Notes under the pieces: generated by a model | What the model was told of the DNA's origin: nothing | What the model saw: only the letters and a program-made list of their open reading frames with translations | Database searches by the model: none | Shown: positions 6,726 to 15,260 of the stretch, piece by piece | How positions within the stretch are numbered: position 1 is the stretch's first letter | Layout of the letters: the number at the start of each line of letters is the position of its first letter | Program-made: the position numbers and the translations under genes | Origin: Bacteroidota bacterium | Lineage (GTDB): Bacteria > Bacteroidota > Ignavibacteria > UBA10030 > UBA8401 | Assembly: GCA_030679145.1 (NCBI GenBank) | Contig: JAUXTU010000050.1 | Span: forward strand, 1 to 35,927 | Reading direction: 5' to 3' | DNA length: 35,927 nt

Positions 6726-8951
6726 TTATTTTGTCTTCAATTCAAACACGCCATTCCAATCCTTTGGCGGCGGTTTTTTACTGTATGCCTGCGAGCGAAG
6801 AAGATAAAGCTTCGATGGTCCATCGTTCGGATTGATCTTGAGTGCAAATTGGAACTCTTCGACTGCTTTTTTGAAAAGCCGCTTTCGATATAACAAGATC
6901 CCGAGATTATAAATTTCTATCAGTTCTTTCATCTCATCACTTATGGGATTCTTCAAATCAGCCACAAGTTCAAATATTCGGATCGGCTCCGTTTTCCCTT
7001 TTACGATCAGATAATCAAGCTCGCGGCACAAAAATTCTTCCTTGACCAAAATCCACGTTCGTTCACTGATCATAATTCGAGTACCGTACGTTTTGTTGGC
7101 ACCTTCCATGCGTGAACCGAGATTGACTGCGTCACCGATAACCGTATAATCGAATCTTGCCGATCCGCCCACATTGCCGACAACCATATAATCAGTATTC
7201 AATCCCATACGAACGACAAGTGTAGGTTTTCCTTCTTTTTCCCAACGGAGAGCGATCTCCTGAACTTTTTCCTGCATTTGCACAGCTGCTCTGCATGCAT
7301 GTAACGCATTATTTGGTAATTCCATCGGAGCACCCCACACTGCCATAACAGCGTCACCAACATACTTGTCAAGTGTACCGTTGTTCTTAAGAATAATATC
7401 TGTCATCGAACTCAGATATTCATTCAGGATGTGGACGAGATCAACAGCATCAAGTTTCTCTGCGAACGTTGTGAACGATGCAATATCAGAAAAGAAGACG
7501 GTCAATTCTTTTTTCTCTCCGCCCAAACGAAGTTTTTCAGGATGAGCGATCAATTCATTGACAACAGAAGGATTCAGGTACTGACTGAACATTCCTTTGA
7601 TCATCGTTTTTTGTTTTCGCTCGGTCAAATATTGATAGACTGCGCTTCCGATATAATTGAGAATGATCGCGGCGATCGGAGTAACAACCGGAAAAACAAG
7701 ATTGTGTTGTGCAAACGTGTAGTATGAAACGCTTAGAACTCCATCGATCATTCCGGCTACGATAATAATGGCAACGATCTCTACCATGAATGCATATTGT
7801 GTTTTAAACAGTTTTAACCAGGTAACAAGACTGAACGTAACCATGGAAAGAAGTATAATCAGCAGTGATTCCTTCCACACGGAAAGTTTAACGAGATAAT
7901 TTTGATGAATAAGGGTTTGAAGTGCATTGGCGTGCAGTTCAACGCCGTACATCAGATTGCGATCACTTAATCCTTTTTCTGATATGGAAACATTGAACAG
8001 ATCTTTTGATTCGGAAAAATACGGTCCAATAAGAACGATCTTGTTCTTAAATATTCCATCATTCATCAATCCGATATCTGGATCATCAAACATATTGATG
8101 GATGTGTTCAGTTCACGTTCTTCATTGGTCTGGAAAGTTGAATCATCGAGAATATTAACAATATCAAACACCTTGAACGTTTTTCCTGCTTGCCCGTGAT
8201 AATTGATAAGCATGGAGACGTCATCATATTTTGGGATATGATTGTCGCCAACGATAAATTCATTGTCCGTGATCGTTGCATACGTTGCTGAAGGAAGACC
8301 AAGTGCTTTATTAAGCAAACTAAAAGCAAAGGAAGGAATATACCGTTCTTGATTTGGTACCTTTGCAAAAGGCATATACCGGCGATAGATTCCGTCAGCA
8401 TCATTGGGCACAAACACGCTTCCAACGGAACTGTCGGCGGCATAGAATATCGAATGAAAATTCTCATCCTCACGGTTTGTCACTGCATCATCATTCCGAA
8501 AATCAGTTTTCCCTGCAACAACTACGTTCCTGTACTGCTGGATTGTTTTGAACAATTCATCATCGTGATGCGGTCCATTTTGATCAGGCTGTTCAAACGT
8601 GAGATCGATTCCAATTGCCTTCGCTCCGGCGTGATTTAGATTACGGACTGCTCTTGCATAGTAACTTCTGGGGAAGGGAAATCTGTCCGGGACAGTCGTT
8701 TCCGAAAGCTCTGATATTGAAACGATAATCACTTCAAGTGAATCTTTAGAATAGGGGAGCGGACCGCGATTTTCAAACGAACGGTCGATAAATGAAAGTG
8801 CAGTTCGGTCAAAAAAACCAAAATGAAAAAATGGATCTTGCACGAAAAGAATAACGATACAGGCGATACCGATACTTGCTGCGATTCGCGGCAACCAAGT
8901 TCGGAAACGACGATCTGCTTGAGGTTTTGCAGTGGGGTCAGATTGGATCAT
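6726..8951 (-). CDS. CHASE2-domain adenylate cyclase with C-terminal TPR
   Basis: This 741-residue membrane sensor cyclase has a first membrane helix at about 20-38, an extracytoplasmic CHASE2 domain (about 45-355), and two or three membrane helices (about 360-440). A class III nucleotide cyclase domain follows (about 480-660), then a TPR-like segment (about 675-725). Catalytic residues are in place: metal-binding Asp489 (FFSDI) and Asp533 (YVGDAVMA), Lys529, Thr603 in the adenine-specifying position (DYTVIGDAVN), Asn610 and Arg614. The Lys/Thr pair is typical of class IIIb adenylate cyclases, which favour ATP and are often bicarbonate-responsive. It should make cAMP in the cytoplasm in response to a periplasmic signal. 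It starts 1 nt after the stop of the preceding outer-membrane gene, so the two are translationally coupled. Confidence 0.92.
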   Translation of the reverse strand: MIQSDPTAKPQADRRFRTWLPRIAASIGIACIVILFVQDPFFHFGFFDRTALSFIDRSFENRGPLPYSKDSLEVIIVSISELSETTVPDRFPFPRSYYARAVRNLNHAGAKAIGIDLTFEQPDQNGPHHDDELFKTIQQYRNVVVAGKTDFRNDDAVTNREDENFHSIFYAADSSVGSVFVPNDADGIYRRYMPFAKVPNQERYIPSFAFSLLNKALGLPSATYATITDNEFIVGDNHIPKYDDVSMLINYHGQAGKTFKVFDIVNILDDSTFQTNEERELNTSINMFDDPDIGLMNDGIFKNKIVLIGPYFSESKDLFNVSISEKGLSDRNLMYGVELHANALQTLIHQNYLVKLSVWKESLLIILLSMVTFSLVTWLKLFKTQYAFMVEIVAIIIVAGMIDGVLSVSYYTFAQHNLVFPVVTPIAAIILNYIGSAVYQYLTERKQKTMIKGMFSQYLNPSVVNELIAHPEKLRLGGEKKELTVFFSDIASFTTFAEKLDAVDLVHILNEYLSSMTDIILKNNGTLDKYVGDAVMAVWGAPMELPNNALHACRAAVQMQEKVQEIALRWEKEGKPTLVVRMGLNTDYMVVGNVGGSARFDYTVIGDAVNLGSRMEGANKTYGTRIMISERTWILVKEEFLCRELDYLIVKGKTEPIRIFELVADLKNPISDEMKELIEIYNLGILLYRKRLFKKAVEEFQFALKINPNDGPSKLYLLRSQAYSKKPPPKDWNGVFELKTK

Positions 8952-8952
8952 T

Positions 8953-11322
8953 TTAGAAATCTATTCGATACATCAGACTTACATAAGAATCGTTTTTGCT
9001 TGTAACAGTAGAAGATAGAGCGGTCGACGAATTTGCAATGAATTGGAATTGCAATACCGCTGATTGATGCTCAGTAATTGAATATGCCAAACTTGATTCG
9101 AGCATCGTTCGTGCAAAATCTCCAAACGTGGGAGCAAACGTTGCGTTCAACCGCAGAATATCTTCGATAATTTTATAACGGCCGCTTAGTGATAGTGTTT
9201 GATATGCCAACGACGATTGTTCCGTAATTTGACTCACCGGATTGAATTGAGGGAATTTTAAACTGCTGATTCCAAACCCTACAGTGCTTTCCAATCGTGG
9301 ACCGTGCACAGTGCTTACAAGAATCGAAGTATTGAACGTTGATATTCCTTGCTGTTTAATGGTATTGTCCGTTTTATCAGAAACGTCAAGATTGAACGCC
9401 GCGTTATGCCTTCCCCAATAAATAAAATCGTATGAGGTCTGCAGGAAATATCTATTTGTTTTATCATCAAGGGCGCGAAGGGCAGTTTGTTTCTCTACGG
9501 AACTTTTATTTGTCGTGTCTGAAGGGAGGGGATTTGAATTTTTATTCAATCCATATCCAACGGTGATATTTGGTAAACTACTCGATGGATAATAGGAAAC
9601 CGACGCATTTATTGCATTATATGTTGTTGTTGTAATTTCGTTCCGTGCAGTATTGTTCTGCAATTGCTCATAACTTCCGGTAACGAATAATCTGTTCTCA
9701 AGAAGCCGAATACGATCGGTGATATTGAATCCTTTGATGTCTTTTCGCAGCGAGGATGCCCCTGCTGATGAATAATGTTTTCCATGGAACAAATAGGAAG
9801 CCTTCAAATAATTACCAAAGTAATTGAATGACAATGCGGTTTCATAAACCACGGATGTTCCGCCGATCGGATTTTGCGGTTCAAATGATCCATTAACGGT
9901 GATGATCTTTTCAAGATACGGAAGGAACCGTTTTAGATTTTCGAGGTCACTTTTTTTGCTTGGATCCCGAACGATCGCCGAATCAATACTATCTCTGTTA
10001 AATGGTCCGGTTGAGATATCGAGATTATTCAAACTAAAAGCACTTTGAGCAGTGAATTCAATTCTTCGGTCGTCGAGTGCAACAAAAAAATCGGTACCAA
10101 ACACAACATTCTCCTGGGGGTTAACAGGCATTATTTTTGAAGAGTCAAATGTATCTTTTGCTTTCAAATACGTAAAGCCCCATTGGAATTTTTCGCCCTT
10201 TCCAAAACTTGGCCGAACAACGGTCATTTTTCTTTGCAATGTTTGCTGAGTCGAGTTTATTTCCACACCGCGGGTCAGTTCGCCGTTTGCAATGTTCACA
10301 TTAAACGCACCTAGCAACAGATCGAATGTGAATCCTCGAAGTCTTCTTCCATCCATTATAGTATACGGAAAGCGGGGATATGCATCTCCAAGACCTAATT
10401 TTGCATATCGTGCATCAAGACCAAGATAATAACGGTTCTGAGGTTGGTTCTCCGGTTTTTCTTCCGAAGAAAGAGTTAATTGAGCATTTGCTCTTAAAAA
10501 TTTTGCATACGTTCCGAATGCGCGAGCGTCAAGACGGTTGTATGTCTTTTTTGAGCCTTTAATATTTTCATTGCGTGATTCTGCCTGGGCATTTCCGTAT
10601 CCTTGAAATGCACTTTCAACCTCTTCAGCCTGTTGAGTGGTGAGAACAGTGAACCCTCGTTGTAATGTCGCATACGGAGTTCCATCAGCAGTGAATGTTT
10701 GCACAGAGAGATTTGCTCCGCCCGTCATTGCAGTTGAAGGAATTGCTTCCGGTGGAACGATCAGAAGATCATCAAAGAAAACAATCTTGTCAGAAAGATC
10801 AACTCCGTTTAATTGAATTGTTGTTTTTGATTTGTCAACAATAGTATCGGCATACACGAATGAAAGTGAAATATATGTTTCACCTTCTTTGATGTTTTCT
10901 CCCTCTTCAGGGCTTAAGATGATTATTTCCGATTCGTATTTCGGTTTGAGGTCGATGTTTATTCGTGCAGGATTGATCTGCGGATTTTCCATCGGAAATG
11001 TTTCTGATGTTCCGTTGTGGGTTGTAGCAACAATATATACTTCAATGAATGGAGGAAGTATTTCATGTGCAGAGATTTCCGTGACCGCTGAATCTCGTAA
11101 CAGTTGCATTTCAAGTGATCGGAAATCGGTCTGTCCGAATTGACGATAGAAAAGCTCAACACGCGAAAGCTCAGAAGAAGATTGAAGTCCAACCGAAACC
11201 ATCAACGGCTGTTGTTCGATGGTATTTTTTGGATTGATCCCTTTGATGTATGTATTCAGTTGTGCAGAAACTTGAATGAAACATACTAGACTGAATGTAA
11301 AAAGAAGAGAAGTAAATTTCAT
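8953..11322 (-). CDS. Large secreted outer-membrane-type beta-barrel protein of unknown function
   Basis: The chosen start gives 789 residues beginning with the signal peptide MKFTSLLFTFSLVCFIQVSA and Gln21. An in-frame upstream start at 11418 would add 32 residues that cross the terminator hairpin at 11341-11394 and hide the signal peptide, so it is rejected. The N-terminal third carries Ig/fibronectin-like beta sequence (TIQLNGVDLSDKIVFFDD and neighbours). From about residue 285 the protein is a long series of amphipathic strands (RYYLGLDARYAKLGLGDAYP and onward), ending in a Phe-terminated strand (YVSLMYRIDF) as expected for an outer-membrane barrel. No TonB plug is seen. Placed between the FecR-domain gene and the CHASE2 cyclase, it may be the surface component of the signalling unit (inference). 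Confidence 0.75.
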   Translation of the reverse strand: MKFTSLLFTFSLVCFIQVSAQLNTYIKGINPKNTIEQQPLMVSVGLQSSSELSRVELFYRQFGQTDFRSLEMQLLRDSAVTEISAHEILPPFIEVYIVATTHNGTSETFPMENPQINPARINIDLKPKYESEIIILSPEEGENIKEGETYISLSFVYADTIVDKSKTTIQLNGVDLSDKIVFFDDLLIVPPEAIPSTAMTGGANLSVQTFTADGTPYATLQRGFTVLTTQQAEEVESAFQGYGNAQAESRNENIKGSKKTYNRLDARAFGTYAKFLRANAQLTLSSEEKPENQPQNRYYLGLDARYAKLGLGDAYPRFPYTIMDGRRLRGFTFDLLLGAFNVNIANGELTRGVEINSTQQTLQRKMTVVRPSFGKGEKFQWGFTYLKAKDTFDSSKIMPVNPQENVVFGTDFFVALDDRRIEFTAQSAFSLNNLDISTGPFNRDSIDSAIVRDPSKKSDLENLKRFLPYLEKIITVNGSFEPQNPIGGTSVVYETALSFNYFGNYLKASYLFHGKHYSSAGASSLRKDIKGFNITDRIRLLENRLFVTGSYEQLQNNTARNEITTTTYNAINASVSYYPSSSLPNITVGYGLNKNSNPLPSDTTNKSSVEKQTALRALDDKTNRYFLQTSYDFIYWGRHNAAFNLDVSDKTDNTIKQQGISTFNTSILVSTVHGPRLESTVGFGISSLKFPQFNPVSQITEQSSLAYQTLSLSGRYKIIEDILRLNATFAPTFGDFARTMLESSLAYSITEHQSAVLQFQFIANSSTALSSTVTSKNDSYVSLMYRIDF

Positions 11323-11340
11323 TCGAAATAACGTTTGTGA

Positions 11341-11394
11341 GAAAAAAGAAATCGCTTGCAATCTATTAAAAGGAGTAAAGAGTTGCAAGCGATT
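11341..11394 (-). terminator. Intercistronic terminator-like hairpin in the FecR/cyclase cluster
   Basis: AATCGCTTGCAA (11383-11394, read on the minus strand) and its perfect 12-bp complement (11350-11361) enclose a 21-nt loop. They are followed on the minus strand by TTCTTTTTTC. It lies after the FecR gene and before the outer-membrane gene, so it could end or reduce transcription into the cyclase pair. The long loop makes its strength uncertain. Confidence 0.65.
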
Positions 11395-11434
11395 GATGGA
11401 AGTGATCGAAAAATCCATTCACCAATATGGGAGA

Positions 11435-12529
11435 TTATTTATATTCTATTATCATTGTCTTTCGTTTTCCGCTCGGATCGGTAAATGGTACACGAAGCTC
11501 GTTCTTTTGACCTGTTTGTACCGCAAAACTGATCGGATTCGATTCAGGTGAGGGAGTCGGAGAACTAAATTGAGAACCATCCAGTAATGTTATGACGGCG
11601 TAAACCTGAATACTTGGCGCAGAAACATCAGACCCGGGGATTGAAAATTTTGCGGTGCGTTCTGACAATTTTTCTTTGAGCATTTTGTAAGGCTGATCTG
11701 CTTTTGTACGATAGTACAATGTAAAATCAGAGACAGAATTCTTTAGTGAATCGGTTGTAACTGAGGATTGATTGACCTCAACCGTTATTACAAGATTTTG
11801 CCCTTCTTTGCCGATTGGCGCATTTACGGTCAATCCAAGAGTAATTCCGCTGGTTGAAGTAGATGTCGAAGTATCGGATTTTGAACCGCCTTGATTGTTC
11901 CCTTCAGATTTTGTGCTGTCTGCAGATCCTTGGTTCAACAATCGCTTTTCCTCGGGTGTTGAATCTTCAACTTTTACTGTTCCATCAGGCATTGAAAATG
12001 CCGTCTGCCCGCCTCTGACATTCAATATTATGTTTGAAATGAGATTCTTAAAATCAACATTTCCGCTTCCAAGAATCAACACATCGTTGCTGTCTTGTCC
12101 CGCAATCAATAATCCGCCGGTGCCGCGAATGGAAGCCACTGATGTTGGAGTTGAGAACTCGAATTTTTCATTCGCTCTCTTTTTCACTTGAAATCCAACT
12201 TCACCGCGCTGCAAATATACATTCTTTGAAAATTCACCCTTTGCAATTTCGCCGCTGATTGTTACTTCCGATTTTTCTTGAACACGGATAACGGAGTTTT
12301 CTAAAAATTTTATGATTGCAAATGAATTTTCCTGTGTTCGTACAATGTCCCCGGGAATGAGCGGCGTGGCTGCTTTGGCTTTGCTCCACTCTTTTTCTCC
12401 TGTCTTATACTCTACACCGCCGACAGGTTTGAATATTGTTGCAACCGGTTTTTTCTTTTGAGCGATTGAAAAATCTGTTATGCTCAATGAAAGAATTAAC
12501 ACGAAAATAATTTTTAATAGAAAGTTCAT
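11435..12529 (-). CDS. Secreted FecR-domain protein
   Basis: This 364-residue protein has a signal peptide (MNFLLKIIFVLILSLSITDFSIAQ). A FecR domain at about 30-165 is recognisable from WSKAKAATPLIPGDIVRT, YLQRGEVGFQV and the TPTSVASIRGTGGLL stretch. A Ser/Thr/Gly/Asn-rich linker (about 195-225) leads to an Ig-like C-terminal domain. Unlike anti-sigma FecR proteins it has no cytoplasmic anti-sigma part or internal membrane helix, and no sigma factor gene is near; it is probably periplasmic or surface-attached. AGAGGA upstream of the ATG serves as ribosome-binding site. Only 11 nt separate it from the preceding gene, and the CHASE2 cyclase lies downstream. Confidence 0.85.
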   Translation of the reverse strand: MNFLLKIIFVLILSLSITDFSIAQKKKPVATIFKPVGGVEYKTGEKEWSKAKAATPLIPGDIVRTQENSFAIIKFLENSVIRVQEKSEVTISGEIAKGEFSKNVYLQRGEVGFQVKKRANEKFEFSTPTSVASIRGTGGLLIAGQDSNDVLILGSGNVDFKNLISNIILNVRGGQTAFSMPDGTVKVEDSTPEEKRLLNQGSADSTKSEGNNQGGSKSDTSTSTSTSGITLGLTVNAPIGKEGQNLVITVEVNQSSVTTDSLKNSVSDFTLYYRTKADQPYKMLKEKLSERTAKFSIPGSDVSAPSIQVYAVITLLDGSQFSSPTPSPESNPISFAVQTGQKNELRVPFTDPSGKRKTMIIEYK

Positions 12530-12540
12530 GGTCGTTCCTC

Positions 12541-13713
12541 TTAATCTTCAAATCGTACAGAAATAATGCTATTCTTCTTTTCCAATAATAATTTTTGAAG
12601 GTCCTGTGGGCTTAAAATAACACCGTTCAATGTTATTCCATTTGCATTCAGTTGAAGATTTTGATCTTGAATAAGATTGAATATATCTTGGAATTCGCCG
12701 CTGCTGAAAGTTGTCTGCAAAATATTCACAACAACTTGCCCCTGAGGATCGGAAATAATGAACGATCGTATCGTGCGGATCGGGTCAACCTCAAAGCCAA
12801 ATGCTGTGGAAATTCCATCAAGAACAACTACATACATTTTTCCGCGCTCAAGTTGACGAACTCCGCCGGTAAATTCAACAATACCTGGTTGACTGACCGC
12901 AGTTTGAGGATAAGTAAATGAGGAGATATTTGTGGGAATTTTTCTTTCTCCAGGACGGCCGATCAATCTAAAAATTTGAACTTGAAGGTATGGTGCCGAT
13001 GAACCGATCGCATCTTCCAATGATTGGTGTTCCGGTCGCAATTCATAGACCGATAATTTTACCGACCGTGTATCATATGTCCATTGAAATTGCGGGAATG
13101 GAGTTGGATAGACATATCCATTCGAGAACGGAACGTCAAGGACTGCTGTGGTTGGATTGGTTACATTGATTGATCGTTCTATTACGATCGGTGTTTCTTG
13201 TTTTGGAACTCCTCCAACAGAATCTACGGTGATTGTAATTTTTATTTCATATAAACCGGACGGGACTCTGCCGCCGCTTGTTGTTTCTAAAATTTTATCT
13301 TTTAATTTCTTTTTCAAATCTTCGTTGACGGTATGGTCAATGTCAATATCTGAGGAAGGATTATCAGCATCCCTGCTGGTAAATGTTCTACCATCTTTTG
13401 GAATTAAGAATGGTTTTTTTGTTTTTGCTTTTCCGCTTCCACCAAAAATTGATTCCTTAGAACGATCTTCTTCAAGTGTCACATATGCTTCAATCGTCAT
13501 ACTTGCTTTGATAGGAAGTTGTGGGTTGTTGATAAATCTCAAAGAAAAACTTGTCGGGGCAATATCCATGATCTTTTCCGCAAGCGGATCGACAAGAACT
13601 GATGCGTTAATGATATCTGCATCCGTTATCGTTGGAGTCACGACAAGTGATTGTCCGAAACCGAACGACCAAATTGAAATGACAAATGCGATTGGTAGAA
13701 ATAGTTTTTTCAT
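12541..13713 (-). CDS. Secreted hypothetical protein with Ig-like region
   Basis: This 390-residue protein has a signal peptide (MKKLFLPIAFVISIWSFGFGQ). The chosen ATG at 13713 has a strong GGAG ribosome-binding site (13721-13724 on the opposite strand). The frame extends to 13779, but that would put 22 polar residues before the signal peptide. The body is beta-rich; around residues 210-235, PYPTPFPQFQW-type sequence (seen as YPTPFPQFQWTYD) resembles Ig/fibronectin modules of secreted FCB proteins. The final 40 residues are Gln/Leu/Asn-rich. No catalytic motif was recognised. First gene of the minus-strand cluster that leads through FecR to the cyclase, so probably an envelope partner. Confidence 0.75.
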   Translation of the reverse strand: MKKLFLPIAFVISIWSFGFGQSLVVTPTITDADIINASVLVDPLAEKIMDIAPTSFSLRFINNPQLPIKASMTIEAYVTLEEDRSKESIFGGSGKAKTKKPFLIPKDGRTFTSRDADNPSSDIDIDHTVNEDLKKKLKDKILETTSGGRVPSGLYEIKITITVDSVGGVPKQETPIVIERSINVTNPTTAVLDVPFSNGYVYPTPFPQFQWTYDTRSVKLSVYELRPEHQSLEDAIGSSAPYLQVQIFRLIGRPGERKIPTNISSFTYPQTAVSQPGIVEFTGGVRQLERGKMYVVVLDGISTAFGFEVDPIRTIRSFIISDPQGQVVVNILQTTFSSGEFQDIFNLIQDQNLQLNANGITLNGVILSPQDLQKLLLEKKNSIISVRFED

Positions 13714-13785
13714 AGCTCTTCTCCTTTTTTCTCCATTCAAAATAGACAATTTTATCTTTTGCACTGTGTTAATCATCACTCACTA

Positions 13786-13834
13786 TTTGACCGTCACCTT
13801 TAAGATCTACGACCTCGTAAAGGTGACGGTCAAA
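13786..13834. repeat. Perfect 17-bp inverted repeat TTTGACCGTCACCTTTA
   Basis: TTTGACCGTCACCTTTA (13786-13802) and TAAAGGTGACGGTCAAA (13818-13834) are perfect complements around a 15-nt loop. It lies between rseP and the next minus-strand gene. There is no T tract on the minus strand, so it is a weak candidate for a terminator. The GTTGACCGTCACCTT core recurs at 35737-35769, showing a dispersed family. Confidence 0.75.
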
Positions 13835-13842
13835 TTAAATTC

Positions 13843-15210
13843 TTATCCAAATATATCATTGAACAAGACAAATACCATAAATGCTAGTAGTATTGCCATG
13901 CCTGTTTGTTGGATCCTTATCTGAACGATATTTGGCAATGGTTTACGAACGATCGCTTCATAGATCAATACGATCAAATGTCCGCCGTCAAGTGCCGGGA
14001 AGGGAAGGATATTCATCACTGCAAGACTAATGCTAAGCAATGCAGTGAACGCAAGAAAACTTGTGATGCCGGATTCTGCACTGCGGTTTGCCATTTGAGC
14101 GATCTTTACAGGCCCGCCAACTGATTTTGCAAAATCTGCTTTTCCAACAATTAGCTGCCAGATTGAATGAGCATATAACGTTGTAACGCTAACTGTTTGT
14201 TTTACTCCGCGTGGAAATGATTCAAACAAACCATACTGTTTGGAAATGATTGGTCCATTGTATCTGCGACCGACAACGATGCCAATCCTTCCTTCAGATG
14301 ATGGCGTAACGTTAAATGTTTTTGTTTCGCTATTTCTTCGAATAAGAATTGTAATTTCTTTTTCAGAATTCGCTCTGACAATTTTAATGACATGTTCTTG
14401 ATTAAAAACTTTGAAGCCATTGATCGAAAGAATAACATCGCCGGATTGAATTCCCACTTTCTCAGCAGGTTTGCCGGAAACAACTTCACTGATGATCGCT
14501 TCCGTATTTGCCGCATCAATTCCGAACAAAGTTTCTGATGAGCTTGGGTCCGGAATATTTTTTCGTGGAATAGAAATTATTTGTTGTACACCACCGCGCT
14601 CAATTTCAAGCGCGATATCGCTCCCGAGGAAATCAACATAAATTGACGCTTGAATTGCTTCCCAATAATCCATTTTTTTCCCATTCACGGAAACGATCTT
14701 ATCACCCACACGAAGTCCGGATTTTTCTGCCGGGGAATTGGCAACAACAATTCCAATTTCCGTTGTTTGCATATATGATTCACCCTGGGAATAATTGATT
14801 CCCCAGAAAATTCCTATAGCGAGAAAAATGTTCATGATAACGCCTGCTGAAATAACGATCATTCTTTGCCACACAGGTTTTGCACGGTACTCCCAAGGCT
14901 GGATATCATTTTTATCGAGTGCTGTATCTAAACTTTCATCGATCATACCGGCAATTTTAACATAACCGCCGATCGGGAATGCGGCGACTCGATAATCGGT
15001 GTTTCCTTGAAGATCAAGATCTGGCTTTAATTTTCCAAAATTAAATCCGGAAACTTTATTCCATCCGAAAACTCTATTTCCCATTCCAAGTGCAAATACT
15101 TCCGCACGCATTCCGCAGGAGATAGCGGCGAGGAAATGTCCCAGTTCGTGAACGAATACCAGGATACCAATTGTGATTAAAAAGTATATGATCGTGCTTA
15201 CTGTTTCCAT
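13843..15210 (-). CDS. rseP: RseP-like site-2 zinc metalloprotease (M50B)
   Basis: This 455-residue inner-membrane protease has the zinc motif HELGH at 21-25 within the first membrane helix. A further membrane helix lies at about 130-150, with two PDZ domains (about 155-225 and 230-290: VVANSPAEKSGLRVGDKIVS and GKPAEKVGIQSGDVILSING). C-terminal membrane helices carry the NILPFPALDGGHL motif, whose Asp completes the zinc site. The family cleaves membrane-embedded anti-sigma factors and leftover signal peptides in envelope stress responses. The order dxr-rseP is common across bacteria. The PDZ duplication matches E. coli RseP. Confidence 0.93.
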   Translation of the reverse strand: METVSTIIYFLITIGILVFVHELGHFLAAISCGMRAEVFALGMGNRVFGWNKVSGFNFGKLKPDLDLQGNTDYRVAAFPIGGYVKIAGMIDESLDTALDKNDIQPWEYRAKPVWQRMIVISAGVIMNIFLAIGIFWGINYSQGESYMQTTEIGIVVANSPAEKSGLRVGDKIVSVNGKKMDYWEAIQASIYVDFLGSDIALEIERGGVQQIISIPRKNIPDPSSSETLFGIDAANTEAIISEVVSGKPAEKVGIQSGDVILSINGFKVFNQEHVIKIVRANSEKEITILIRRNSETKTFNVTPSSEGRIGIVVGRRYNGPIISKQYGLFESFPRGVKQTVSVTTLYAHSIWQLIVGKADFAKSVGGPVKIAQMANRSAESGITSFLAFTALLSISLAVMNILPFPALDGGHLIVLIYEAIVRKPLPNIVQIRIQQTGMAILLAFMVFVLFNDIFG

Positions 15211-15260
15211 TGATCGGTCGTCCTTCTATATATGTATTGCAAATAGCCTGTTTCTAAAAA

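Noticed and set aside
13148-13924. Plus-strand 258-residue frame opposite the secreted Ig-like gene
   Set aside because: The minus-strand gene has a signal peptide and ribosome-binding site; this frame runs across the intergenic palindrome and has neither.
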